A stretch of 64,000 bases of DNA from Tipula vernalis. Taxonomy: Eukaryota; Arthropoda; Insecta; Diptera; Tipulidae. Shown one piece after another: positions 1 to 13,200 of the stretch (position 1 is its first letter; every line of letters starts with the position of its first letter). The notes under the pieces are model-generated. The model was not told where the DNA came from, ran no database searches, and worked only from the letters and a program-made list of their open reading frames with translations. The stretch spans positions 309,352,092 through 309,416,091 of the forward strand of contig OY282558.1 of NCBI GenBank assembly GCA_958295665.1. Reading direction: 5' to 3'. The position numbers and the translations under genes are program-made.

Positions 1-2385
1 CAGTACCTGGATTATTTATCTTCCGATAACCCAACTTACTGGCCCACGGATAGAAAAAAAAATTCCTGATTTAATTGACTTTTGTCTAACTAAGGGCATT
101 CCACGTACATATGCTAAGTCCACCGATTGCTATGATCTGTCTTCTGATCACTCGCCGGTTATAGTAACAGTGAGTACCGATGTCCTAAGGAACGAAATAC
201 CGAACCGTCTTACAAACAAGAAAACTAATTGGGATCAATATAGGAGGCTAGTCGAACAAAAGTATCTACTTAATATTCCTCTGATCACATCAACTGATAT
301 TGATGCGGCGGTAGAAAATCTAAAAGATGTCATGGCATTATCCGCTGAAAGGGCTACAGCCGGCATAAGTAGTTCGGAAAAAGTTAATAAACTGTCACAT
401 AATATACAGGAACTAATCCAGGAAAAGCGAAAAATTCGCCGTCAATGGCAGCAAACAAAATCACCGTTATTGAAATGGAAATTAAATCGAGCTATTAAGG
501 CCTTAAGATTTTCTTTGAGGGAAGAAGAAAACCATCGCGTAAAGAACTATTTAAGTGATCTCTCGGCAACCGAGAGGACAGATTATTCTTTGTGGAAGGC
601 AACAAAAAATTTAAAAAGGCCAACAAATTCCAATCCACCGATAAAACTGCCAACTGGAAATTGGGCGAGAAGTGATGAAGAAAAAGCCAATGCTTTTGCT
701 GCTCATCTAGCAACAGTATTCGTCCCACACGAAGAAGATAATTATTTCGTGCTACCCCAGCCAACGGATGATGGTTTCTCCTACAAACCTATAAAGTATA
801 ACTGGAAGAAAGTTAAGAATACAATTAAAACTTGCATAAGTCCGAAAAAGGCACCAGGACATGATCTCATTACTGGAAAAATGATAAGGGAATTGCCAGA
901 TAAATGCATAAAACTAATAACATTTGTATTCAACGCGATTATGCGAACCAGTTATATTCCTCCAAAATGGAAGATAACTTTGATCACAATGATACATAAG
1001 CCAGGGAAAAACGAAACGCAAATATCATCATATCGTCCAATAAGCATGCTGCCCACAATATCAAAGCTATTTGAAAAATGTTACTAACGAAATTGAAACC
1101 AATATTAGAAGAACGGCGCGTTATTCCAGACCATCAATTTGGGTTCCGAAACCAACATGGTACTATAGAGCAAGTGCACAGAATTGTAAATGCAATCAAA
1201 ATCACCTTCGAGGAAAAGAAATATTGTGCTGCTGCCATTTTGGATATTGCTCAAGCTTTTGATAAAGTTTGGCGCGATGGACTAATTTACAAAATTAAAG
1301 AGCTTCTACCGAAGAAATTTTACTCAATTTTGGGAAACTATCTTCTTCAAAGGCAATACATGGTCAAACAAAACAGCGCAACTACTTGCTTAAATGATAT
1401 TAATGCAGGTGTCCCGCAAAGCAGCGTTCTAGGACCAATATTATACTTGTTGTACACAGCTGATATACCTGTAACCAACAAAGTAATAATATCAACATTT
1501 GCCGATGACACGGCCATCCTGGTGTCTCACACTAATCCTGAAATTGCCTCAAAGGAATTACAGAATCATTCAAACAAAGTCGCGGACTGGCTGAAGGCAT
1601 GGCGAATAAAAGTGAATGAAAACAAATCAACTCAAGTTACATTCACGCTGAACAAACGCACCTGCCCACCAGTGAAATTAAACGATACAAATATTCCTCA
1701 ACAAACGAAGGTAAAATACTTAGGTTTGCACCTGGATAGAAGATTAACGTGGAAAAATCATATTGAAACAAAGCGCAACCAAATAAAAATTACATTTTCC
1801 AAAATGTATTGGCTGATGGAAGAAAATCTCAGTTGTCATTAGCCAATAAAGTTCTACTTTACAAAGCGATAATCAAACCCATATGGACATATGGTATTCA
1901 GTTATGGGGATCCACCAGCGCTTCAAACAGAGAACTCCTGCAACGAGCCCAAGTGAAAATACTTCGCAGTATTACCAATGCTCCTTGGTACATTCGAAAT
2001 AGTAATATACATGACGACCTTGGGATTAAAACCGTTAAAGAAACAATTAAAGAATTCAGTTCGAAATATTATTTAAAACTAGAAGCACATCCCAACGAAT
2101 TGGCCAGGAAAATACTAAAACAGCCGCGATTTAGACGCCTGAGAAGAGCAGATCCACTCGGACTGATGAAACTGTGAACCTGTAAATTTACTAAGATTGT
2201 TATACTTATAAGTATAATCTAAATTAATTAAATTGTGAGCACTAACAATAAGTATTAACATTGGTTAAGACTTAAAATATGTAATAACTTCTAGCTTAAG
2301 ATTTGATTACTTCTTGTGAGTTTCTTATGTAGAAAGATTCAAGAATATAGCCATTGGCAACATTTAAAAAAAAAAAAAAAAAAAA
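1..2385 (+). mobile_element. Jockey-like non-LTR retrotransposon, 5' cut by window edge
   Basis: This is the 3' portion of a LINE. The window opens inside the end of the APE-type endonuclease (motif SDHSPV near 145-160), continues through a reverse transcriptase and a 3' untranslated region, and closes with a poly-A run at 2366-2385. The 3' poly-A and the RT motif order are what a Jockey-clade element shows. No target-site duplication can be tested because the 5' end lies outside the window. Several single-base frameshifts show that it is no longer active. It lies about 1.5 kb left of the Helitron. Confidence 0.88.
2..2177 (+). pseudogene. Endonuclease/reverse transcriptase ORF2, frameshifted
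   Basis: The coding path uses three reading frames. A shift sits in the A-run at 54-62, another at the A-run near 1075 (the reading changes just after the RPISMLP and SKLFEK motifs), and another near 1815. RT hallmarks are GHDLITGKM near 860, RPISMLPTISKLFEK near 1035-1075, DIAQAFDKVW near 1240 (palm motif A), GVPQSSVLGP near 1408 and the catalytic FADD at about 1498-1510. The C-terminal thumb-like region runs to the stop at 2175-2177. Family: Jockey-type LINE ORF2. The function (target-primed reverse transcription) is inferred from the family; this copy cannot make a full protein. Two of the shifts lie in A-runs, so sequencing error is a lesser alternative there. Confidence 0.88.
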
Positions 2386-3878
2386 CTCTGTATGGAGCAC
2401 CAGATAAACTCAAACGACAGAGATTACCTGATTTAAAAAAAAAAAACGTTAATCTGTTTTGGCTAAATATTTAGATTAGGACTCTCTAAATACAAAAAAA
2501 ATACGCTGTAAGACAAATTATGCGATCATTGAGCCTTACCACACAAAAAAGATGTGTGAAGTCTGAATTTTCAACAATACTCTCAAATTCTTCATTAAGC
2601 TTAGACCAAAGATAATTTCTGCAGACTTCAAATCCTTTGTTTACATTTGAATAAAAAATCCAGAATCACAATCATCTTTCAGAAATTTTCTTTCAGTTTC
2701 ATTTTCACATTCTCCTTCTCGCCTAGGTAGCAATAAGGTGACCAAACTTTCTCGTTCCTCTGGATATGTTCTGGGCTTTCAAACTTCTCTAGGTATCCAG
2801 GAAAATGTCTAACATTGTCCTGGTTTTTAAATAATATTCATTCAAATCCCTAAATTTATTAGCGGCAATGCAAAATTCAGGAGGAATCAGAACTATTTAT
2901 ATAGAATTGGCTTAACATTTCTGAAATAAAATTTCAATAAATATACATCGACAAATATGTGTGTTGCATTCGGTGCTGGAGGCGAAGACAATTGTCTGGC
3001 TTGGCTGGGTATGGAAAACCAAAATTGACAAATCTAATTTTTGATTTATGGTATCGATCATAATACCATTAGTACGAGTAGTGTTCCAAAATATTTCTTG
3101 CCGTTGGGCATTGTTTTATTTTAAAAATTCTAGTCCCACCTCTACCTTATGGCAGAATTCATTTTCAGGCCATTAAATAATAGGGTTTATAATAGGAACC
3201 GTATCTACATATGTTCAAAAAATAAAAATTGGTGAAACAATATTTATTTAATTTAATCCGACCCCAAATGAGGTAACCCAAGAAATTTTCAGAGCGTGAA
3301 TAATTCGGTTTAATATTAGGAGCTTGATAGAATTGGCTTAATAACTTAGATACAATTTCACTAAAATCCATTGACAAACGTGCTCCATTGGTTACTGGAA
3401 CCTGAAAATGTAGTAAAGTAGTAAAGGCATGGAAGTGGTTATGAAATTAAAAAGAAAATTTTTCGATGGCAATTCTAATTTCTCCAAATTTCTTTCTAAT
3501 AACCAAAGGTGTCATTGTAGTGTTTGCAATATTTGTTGAATTCTGGACATGGTTTAATTTAAGAAACTCCATTCCTGCTCCAAATGGAACTGCCATGATT
3601 ATGCACAAATTCCATTGCAATTTATTATCTGACTTAATCAATATTCGACACTTAATAACTATCCTGATTTCTTTAAGGTCATTTTTTCAGACTTCGTCCA
3701 GGTTTAGCCATTTTTGACATGGTCACCCTACGTAACTACTGTGGGGTGGAAATTGCAGGAAAATATCTTCCAATTCTTAAAAATTAGCGTTGTGAAAATG
3801 ATGAACATGATCCCTTATTTGACATATCTTAATTATCATATCTGTCAAAATTAAGCTTTTGAAAATGAAAAGAGCTTG
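2386..3878. other. No supported gene
   Basis: AT-rich sequence with a second A-run at 2434-2446. The minus strand around 2560-2770 and both strands around 3440-3740 keep short open stretches, but they show no recognisable motif and no start or splice logic. I call nothing here. Confidence 0.5.
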
Positions 3879-4481
3879 TCTATATATATAAAAATGGTGT
3901 AAAAAATGTATGTGCGCACATCAGTTGAGAACGGCTGAACCGATTTGGCTCAATCTTTTTCTATTATGTTTGAAATTGCCAGGAGATGGTTCTTACGAAA
4001 GAAAATTTTAGGAAAATCCTTCGGAAAAGTCGGAAAATTCTGAAAATCGAAAAATTATGTTTTTGTACAGGATTTGGCGCGTATCCAAACCAGATGGTCT
4101 TTTAGAAGAGAAAACTTTTTGAGTAATCCTTCTTATTTTAATACAATCAAATCATACTAAAATCATACATACTTTATCTTTTGGAAAAGAACGAAAAGAT
4201 TGAATGTAAATCAACTAGGCGTTGTGCAATTTGTCTTTTTCATTGTCATTTTCGATTGTGTGAACGTTATTTTTCTTACCATTATTACAATCATACGAAG
4301 TTCGGTGTGATTTTTACGATTTCGCTAATTTTCTCCAGAAATTTATTGGTGCATGACAACTGAGGTTATCAAATTGGATTGCGGGATTCAAATTGATTCG
4401 ATCAGTAAGTTCATTTTTGTGGATTAATGACTTCAAAGTAAATTAGTCAAATGAATCATTGTACTTTTTAGGAATTGATTT

Positions 4482-7400
4482 TTGAATAAAATGCCGGCTG
4501 TCAGACGATCGACAATAGGACGAAAAACCCGTAATTCGCAGAGAATGCACTGTGTCCGTGAAAATGAAACGCTAGAGCAACACGTAGAATTAAATGAACA
4601 CAGACGTGCTCATATAGGACAAGTTCGCGCTGCACGGACACCAGCTCAGGTTCGACGAAACGTAACTCGACGAAGAAGTGCGGTGAATGTCGACTTGAAT
4701 GGCTCTGCTTTCAATTATGATTCTACAATCGCCTACAAAGACCTTCGCTCCGTTGATATTGGCGCATTGTCTGCTGTGTGCCGACATTGCCAAGCATTCA
4801 AATTCCAAGCAGAAACGCCAGGGCTATGTTGTGCTGATGGCAAAGTTAAATTGCCGGTTTTGACTTCGCCACTGGAGCCATTGCGTACTTATCTCTATGG
4901 AGATACAACGCTATCCAGACATTTTCTGAAACACACACAACAGTACAATCAATGCTTTAACATGACGTCATTTGGGACCGATGCTGTTGTCCGTCAATCC
5001 GGCTATAATCCCACCTATAAGGTAATGAGGTCACCACGTGTTAATCATTTCAATAATGTTGAACGATTGTACTCATCATATTCAAAATTGCCCTTTATTT
5101 TAAAGATTCTAGGTCAAATTTATCATCGAAGCGGAGGGTTGATGCCACCAGCGAATGAAGAACCCAAGTTGCTTCAAATTTATTTCGTTGGAAATTCCGA
5201 ATTTGAAGTCGGTTATCGTCTTGCGCTTTTCAATGCGTCAAAACGAGAGATAATCGGAGAACTTCAATGTCTTCTGCATGAACACAATGCGCTGGTTCGT
5301 TTATTTAAAACTGCTTTGGAGACAATGACTTCCGATAATCACAAAATAATCATCAGAGCAGACAAAAGACCAACCGGAGGCCATGTACGTCAGTACAATG
5401 CTCCCACTATCGACGAAGTCGCAGTTGTGATTGTTGGCGAAAATGTGGAATCGCGTGATATTGTGATTAAGCGGCGTGATGACGGACAAGTATACAGCGC
5501 GTATACGAAACACATCGATCATATGATGCACTTCAATATCCATTGATGTTTTGTCATGGAGAGGATGGCTACCACTTCCAGATAAAGATGGTCAATCCGC
5601 TGACCGGTTAGTTATTGAGCTGTCGATTGTACTTGCATTGCTATACATATAAGATATTCATTTTGCAGGTGAAGGAACGAATAAGAAGGTCATAGTTCCA
5701 TGCATTTTTATACCTATCGGTTGATGATGCGACAAGGCGTGGACAATCATCTTTTGAGATATCGTCGATTGTCCCAACAGTATTGCGTCGATATGTATGT
5801 TAAGATCGAAACGGAACGTTTAAATTTCATCCGCTTCAATCAATCTAAACTACGTTCCGTGCAGTACATTCATCTGCGCGATGCCATTGTTTCGGATGGA
5901 GATGCAAATAACATCGGTCAATTGACTATTCTCCCAGCGACATATGTTGGCAGCCCACGGCATATGCATGAATATGCGCAGGATGCTATGACGTATGTGC
6001 GGCATTACGGGCGGCCAGATTTGTTCATCACGTTCACTTGCAATCCGAAATGGCCTGAAATTACCTGTAATCTACTGCCAGGACAAACTACCAGCGACCG
6101 TCTCGACATCACCGCACGTGTGTTCAAGCAAAAACTGAGGACGCTAATGGACTTCATCGTTTAGCAAATTGTTTTCGGACAGCGACGTTGTTGGATGTAC
6201 TCAGTAGAGTGGCAAAAGCGTGGATTACCACATGCACACATTCTGCTGTGGTTAATTGAGAAAATCAGACCAGATCAAATCGATTCAATTATCAGCGCCG
6301 AAATACCAGATCCAGAAGCCAACCCGGAATTGTTCGCGGTAGTCGCAACAAACATGATTCACGGTCCGTGCTGAGGTCACAATCTAGATTCATCGTGTAT
6401 GGCCGCTGGGAAATGCACAAAACAATATCCGCGACCGTTGCTGGCATACACAATTAGTGGAAACGACGGTTATCCATTATATCGGCGTCGTTCACCCGAA
6501 AATGGTGGCAGAACAGTCACGATGATGGTGAAAGGAAAAGATGTCGTGGTCGATAATCGCTGGATCGTTCCGTATTGCAAGCTTCTATCGAAAACATTCG
6601 CAACACACTGCAATGTTGAGTACTGTAACTCCATTAAGTCCATTAAATATACCTGCAAATACGTGAACAAAGGTAGCGACCTGGCAGTGTTCGGTAATGG
6701 TGCTCCAGGTGCAAATGACGAAGTGTCAAGATTCCAATTGGGCCGTTATGTCAATTGCAATGAAGCGATTTGGCGTATTTTCTCATTTGCAATACACGAA
6801 CGTCATCCCACTATTCAACATTTGTGGGTGCACTTGGAGAATGGACAACGTGTCTATTTCACGGAAGCTAATGCAGCACAACGAGCAGAACAGCCACCAG
6901 CTACAACACTTACGAACTTTTTCGAAATTTGCCAAAGTGATCCGTTCGCACGAACATTGCTTTACTGGGAAATGCCACGCTATTATACTTGGAATCAGTC
7001 GACGAAGAAGTTTCAACGACGAAAAAAAGGTCAACCTGTTTCAGGATACGTCGCGTCGGTGTGTATTCGACTGATGCGCTTGGCCGTGTATATACCGTTC
7101 ATCCACGACAAGACGAATGTTTCTATCTTCGTTTGCTTTTGTTCCATGTTCGTGGTCCTACTTCGTTCGAATCGCTTCGTACTATAGATGAAGTGTTGTG
7201 CGCCACTTATCGAGAGGCTTGCCAACGTCTGAATTTGCTGGAAAACGACTCACACTGGGATTCATCACTCGCCGATGCCACTGTTTCTGCGCCGGCAAAT
7301 CAAATTCGTACATTGTTCGCGAACATCATAGCGACATGTCATCCATCGAACGCATTGGAATTGTGGAACAAATTCAAGGACGAAATGGCTGACGATATTT

Positions 7401-9008
7401 TGCATCAAATTCGCACTGCAACATCGAATTATGATCTTGAAATGAACGACGAGATACGCAACGAAGCTTTGATCATGATCGAAGACATGTGCGTGCTTAT
7501 GTGTGGCAGCCATTTGTCGAAATTGGGCATGTCAGCACCAATTCGTCCGATGCACGATGCATTTAATCATGAATTGCAACGAGAGCAAGTGTACGATCGA
7601 GATTCAATGAGCCAAATAGTACGAACGAATGTCCCGCTTTTGAATGCACAGCAAAATAACGTGTACGACGCATTGATGACGGCAGTTGACGAAGGAAACG
7701 GCGGAATATTCTTCCTCGATGCTCCCGGTGGAACAGGCAAAACATTCCTGATTTCATTGCTTTTGGCCACAATTCGCTCGAGATTTCAAATAGCGTTAGC
7801 TGTTGCATCATCGGGAATTGCAGCTACATTGCTGGACGGCGGCCGAACAGCACATTCTGCATTGAAGTTGCCGATGAATATCCACACGAATGACAAGCCA
7901 GTGTGCTCAATTGCCAAGAACTCGGCGATGGCCAAGGTATTGCAAGAATGCAAAGTCATCATCTGGGACGAGTGCACAATGGCACACAAACGATCATTGG
8001 AAGCGTTCAATCGAACGATGAAGGATTTACGAAGTGACACAAGACGTTTCGGTGGAGCGATGATTCTGTTGGCCGGCGATTTTCGTCAAACGTTACCTGT
8101 CATTCCAAAATCGACAGCTGCGGATGAACTCAACGCAAGTCTAAAATCGTCGAGTTTGTGGCGCTATGTGAAGAAGTGGCAGTTGACCACGAACATGAGA
8201 GTCGCGTTACAGAACGACTCATCAACTACTGATTTTTCTAAACAACTGTTGGCGCTTGGCAACGGTCAAATTCCTGTTGATGTTTCGACCGGATTGATTT
8301 CATTTCCCTCCAATTTTTGGCATGTTTACGACGTCGAAGGAAGAGCTTATCACGAAAGTGTTTCCGGACATCCGCCAAAATTATGTGAACCACGATTGGC
8401 TCAGCGAACGAGCAATTTTGGCAGCAAAGAACAAGGATGTAGACAGTCTGAATTACTTGATTCAAAACCAAATTACTGGGGAAACCCATTGTTACAAATC
8501 CGTTGACTGTGTGACCAATCAAGACGAGGCAACCAATTATCCGACCGAGTTTTTGAATGCGCTTGATTTGCCAGGAATACCACCGCATAACTTGATGCTC
8601 AAGGTTGGATCTGTAATGATCATGCTGCGCAATCTGAACCATCCGAAATTGTGTAACAGAACGCGATTGAGTGTGAAGAAACTGATGAACAACGTGATTC
8701 AAGCGACGATCATCAAGGGCAAATTCAAAGGAAAAGATGTTCTAATTCCGAGAATTCCTATGATTCCAACTGACACACCGTTCGACTTCAAGCGCATTCA
8801 GTTCCCCGTTCGTTTGGCGTTTGCTATGACGATTAACAAATCGCAAGGTCAATCGTTGGAAGTGTGCGGAATAAATCTAGAATTTCCGTGTTTTTCTCAT
8901 GGTCCGTTGTACGTCGCGTGTTCGAGAGTTGGCAAACCATCATCGTTGTTCATTTATGCGCCGGAGAACAGAACGAGAAATATTGTTTACCACAATGCAT
9001 TGTATTGA
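4482..9008 (+). pseudogene. Helitron Rep/helicase, broken
   Basis: Domains in order. First, a Cys-rich N-terminal zinc-finger-like region near 4778-4850 (CRHCQAFKF ... TPGLCC). Then the Rep domain, with motif LFITFTCNPKWPE near 6020 and the HUH core PHAH at 6228-6239, and a two-tyrosine signature KYTCKYVNKG near 6645. Last, a Pif1-like helicase with Walker A GGTGKT near 7728, Walker B WDEC near 7965 and GDFRQTLPV near 8080. The product would nick, transfer and unwind DNA in rolling-circle transposition. A likely 62-bp intron lies at 5607-5668 (GT...AG). Damage: frameshifts near 5540, 5690, 7045 and 8330, and in-frame stops TAG 6162-6164 and TGA 6372-6374. The catalytic HUH itself is intact. 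The end at 9008 matches the usual short C-terminus. Confidence 0.92.
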
Positions 9009-9322
9009 TTTGCGTCTGTATTCGATTTGATTCCACTCGAATAAAATACATTGAATTCTTTTGAATTCCAACTGACTCCAATTCATTTCCACAATGAGAG
9101 AAAAAATCCAAAACACAACTCAATTTTCGAAAGACGCCTGAGTTTGAATCGACATTTCATTCACTTTTCAATACATTAGTGTTGAATTCGATGAAAATGG
9201 AATGGAATGTCCACTCAACTCAATCATCTGTTGAGAATAGAGTTGAGTTGTTTGATTTTTTCTATCATCAAAATTAATTTTCGTGAAGGACAAAAGTATT
9301 TGCTCGAAACGAAGTAATTTGA

Positions 9323-9351
9323 GGCGGGACGAATTTCGCCGGGTCAGCTAG
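9323..9351 (+). other. Helitron 3' hairpin and CTAG terminus
   Basis: A stem of GGCG with CGCC, plus wobble pairs, is followed by GGGTCAG and the terminal CTAG. In Helitrons this hairpin acts as the termination signal for rolling-circle transfer. A host T follows immediately. Confidence 0.88.
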
Positions 9352-9352
9352 T

Positions 9353-10205
9353 TCATTATAAACTCTTTGGCTTTATCAAATTTATTTTGATTTTGAGTTC
9401 CACTCAAATTTTCTTCAGTTTCTTATAGAGTCTAAATTTCGAAACAATATGATAATAGAAACAATAAATATTAAGTTTTCCATTTTAGATTTTTATTTTC
9501 AGAATAAAAAAACGGGGGTTTTCAGTTCTAATCTGCGCAGCGTTTAATTAAATAATTGTATATTGACGATTGGATCATCACGAATTCCACCTAGCGAACA
9601 TTTTTTGAACCAAAAGTACAGTGCTATTTGATATAATGTCATGATTATAAAATCAAATGTCGTTAATCACTTTCCACTTTAATAAGACCAATTGCAATTA
9701 CATATAGTTAAAAAACAGTACTTATTTGGTAAAATTCAATCAATTCGTATGGTTTGCTTTATTGCTTTTAACAGGCATCATTTAGCACATTCATTTAATT
9801 TCTATTTCCCGCCAAGAGAGGCACTTATTCCAGATGTACAATCGTCAATAACGTTTATATAATAACGTGGATAAATTGTATAAAACATAGTGTTATTGTT
9901 TTATAAATTAATTTTAAAATTTTGGTCATAAAAAAGAAATATCTTTAAAATTGTGTCATTAATATCATCGGAAAAAGTATTACTTGTTTTATATTTATTA
10001 ATATTGGACAAAAACATAAAATTATAAAAACAAAATTTAGAAATCATAAAAATACATAAATTAATATCATTTTATATTATAATAATTATAATAAAATTTG
10101 TAATAATTAGTAATAAAAAAAATTTGTTTGGTGGTGGTTTACTATGCAATATAGTTAATAGTTGTAGCAAAAATTTTTTCTTTTTTTAAATTTATGTTTA
10201 ACTAT
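9353..10205. other. Intergenic, 3' flank of HspB8
   Basis: Very AT-rich sequence between the Helitron and the HspB8 stop codon. It probably holds the HspB8 3' untranslated region and cleavage site (minus strand), but AATAAA-like words are too common here to choose one. Confidence 0.5.
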
Positions 10206-13200
10206 TTAATGATGTGCGATTGGTATCATTTTTTCAGCGGCTGTTAATGCTGCCGGAAGTGGTGCATCAACTGTTAGTACACCATCTTTACTGAGTGATG
10301 AACGAATTTGTTCAGGATTAACACCTTGGGGTAGTAAAAATTCACGATTGTATTCTCTGTAGACGCTCTTTGTGTCGGTTTTCTCTTCATGTTTGGCATG
10401 CACCAACAATTTGTTGTCAACCGTTTTTACAACAATTTCTTCTGGAACATATTGGCTTACATCAAATCTTAATTTTAATACTTTACTGTCACCTTCTTCC
10501 TATAGAGAAAACAAGCAAAAACATACAAATAATTTAAACGTTTCATAAATAATTTGGATGGGTTTGTAACTTACTTGAATTAAGGGAGAGTTTAAGTCTG
10601 ACATGTAATTTTGTCTTGGTTTCTGCTGTGCTAAGGCCGTATTTTGACTGCTTGTGTGACTGCAAATAAATAAATGAAAACAATAATTTGTCAGTACATT
10701 ATGTAATACGTATTATATAGTAGATTTGTTAAGTGCAATTGCACGAACTATTAAATCTTCAATGATTTCATCACCTATTTATTTTATATTACTCGTACGT
10801 ATGTGATAAAACTAACTGAACCGTAAACTCAAATAAGTATATATAAATACAATATGTATAAATAGTAAAGTAAAATAATTTATTACGAATAAATGTACTT
10901 TGCTAATTATTAATAATTTACAAAATAAAAATTAACAATAAGCTTAAAGAAATCGATCTTTATTTTTCTACTTACAGATTAAAATCACATTAGACGATTA
11001 GAACAAAACGCTAAAATTAATTAAAAAACAAAATAGAACATGCTACCTATTGTCGACTAGAATACAACAAAAACTTTCATTAGTTATTATAAAATGTTAC
11101 AACATAAAAATCGTTGGCTGCTAATTTGTATCGATCAAACGAAACGACAAAGTTTAACACCGTGCAACACTATTTAGTAGATTATGTTGAATTGCATTGC
11201 ATGACATATTATTTCTTTTTAAACTACTGTTTGATATGATATACGACGAGTTTATTACATTTCTTTATCTGTACAAATATTTTATTAATTAAATATTTAA
11301 ACACATTTTTAAAAATGTCACACCTCTTCAAGTTTCTCTCATTTTGACTGTAAATACAAATTGTATGGAATTGGCCGTTTTATTGAGTATGAAGTGAAAT
11401 TATGTCATGAATTATAGTTAAACATTCAAACAGTGAAAATATTGATTTCCCACTAGCTATAAACTTTATAAAGTAGGACAAACTATTTTTAAAGTACAAT
11501 GAAAACAATGACAATATTATAGAATTTTTTTGGCGCCGGAATTATTTTGAAATTCTTTATTTCACATCCAGCATGGGGCTACAGTTAAAAAAAAAAAATA
11601 TTTCTGAGAAACCGTGACTAATACCCTACATTAATTAGATTAACATTTTAACATAAAATGATAGAACCCCGACAATAAAGAATAACACCCACCATACTTG
11701 TTATGATGATGTTTTGTATAAATTTTAAGAGTGCGACATCAAAGAATTGCCTCGGAAAATTCCACGTACCTACATTATATTACACATCGTTTCAAGTGTA
11801 TCACACATAGTTACTCGATTAATTCATATATTGGACCATGGCCAAATTATTTCAGAGCGCGAAGTGAATAATCTAGATGACCTTCAATTAAATAATTTTG
11901 GTGTGATGTTTAAAGAGCGCAGTTTACTGGTAGTGCTGCAATTCTACTTTGTGTAATATTCCATTTAAGGTAATGAACCAGTCATCAATTAAAATTGTAA
12001 TTTGAAGGCTGTAGGAAAATAATGGGGCATGGCTTGAAAAGGCGCTATCGAATAGTTGTAAATCTAAAATAAACTAAATACATATTTTGATACGATGTTC
12101 CACGAAAATCTTTGTTAAAAACAAAAAAAAAAAAAACGTATATCGTCGCGTTTTTAATTTCTTTTATATAAACAATACTCGTTTAATTATATATCTCCTA
12201 AAACAATGTGTGTTACGAATAGCGTCAGTATTTCAATCAATAATAATACCTATCAAATTTCTTAACAGAAAAGACTATTTTTGAAAAACAAAAAAATATT
12301 TCAAATTTTCAAATCACCTTCGGATCTGATTTAATTTTATTGTACAAATCACCTACCCAATTTAATCAACCCACTACAAATAGCTGCAAATCTAACCTAA
12401 CATTACATCTTATTACAAGGCCTTTACTGTACTTTAAATTATTTATAACGTTTTGATTTGACCATCTTTGTTTTTTTTTTTTTTTTTTTGAAATTCATGC
12501 GCTTCAAAACGAAAAAATCCAATATTTCAAGAGACACACGGAATTTTGATGAAGAAAATAAGAAACTACAAAACAATAAACAGAGACAGAACAGAAGAGA
12601 GCAGAACATCAATAAACCTACGCATTGAATCTTCGTTACTAAGATTTGAAATAATTCATTCGAAATTTAAAACAAAATTAAAAAAAATATTTTTAGAATT
12701 ATGACACATAGAAATAATAATAATTATATTTTACATTAAATGAAAATCATAAAACAAAAAAAATATTTCGCGCTTGTCTTTATGCTTAATGTTAAAAAAG
12801 TTTACAACTCCCGCGGTATACATTTAGATTTAGCACATGTAAGAACATGAATTTCATTAAAAATAACTGCATTTGTTTAATTTTTTTTTGTAAAACAATT
12901 TTAAATCAAAGCCAACAAACATTCATCGTGCACTATAACAATAATTGAAAAAGTAACAAACACACAACCAAACAGCTGAGTTTACGTTACGTTACGTTTC
13001 CAATCAAATAGGTATACTTATATAATTATAATTATGTCTGATAAGAATTAAAATATTACCTTCGAGATGATGATTTTTTAGTAGAGGAGCTACACGTCAT
13101 AATTAAGAGTTATTTTTTTATTTGACGATAATTATATCCATAAAGAAGCAGTAAAAGTATTAATTTAAGTGAGAAAAATATAATATTAGTAAGACTAACT

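Larger units (their letters stand above)
3879..9351 (+). mobile_element. Helitron (rolling-circle transposon), near full length
   Basis: The left end is TCTATATATATAAAAATG at 3879 and the right end is CTAG at 9348-9351, followed by T. Just before the right end is the hairpin typical of Helitrons: GGCG at 9323-9326 pairs with CGCC at 9337-9340, extendable by G-T wobble. There are no terminal inverted repeats and no target duplication, as expected. The base before the left TC is G rather than the usual A, which may be a later mutation. Between the ends lies a Rep-helicase gene on the plus strand. The element is about 5.5 kb and is inactivated by frameshifts and stops. Confidence 0.9.

Noticed and set aside
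3447..3717. Overlapping open frames on both strands, one membrane-like
   Set aside because: Hydrophobic reading of AT-rich DNA with no partner exons or motif; the opposite strand is equally open.
8238..8702. 154-codon minus-strand frame in the Helitron
   Set aside because: Antisense shadow of the helicase C-terminus; no motif of its own.
11747..11956. Plus-strand 69-codon open frame inside an HspB8 intron
   Set aside because: No recognisable motif, no ATG start, AT-rich context and antisense to a real gene. Length is within chance expectation.
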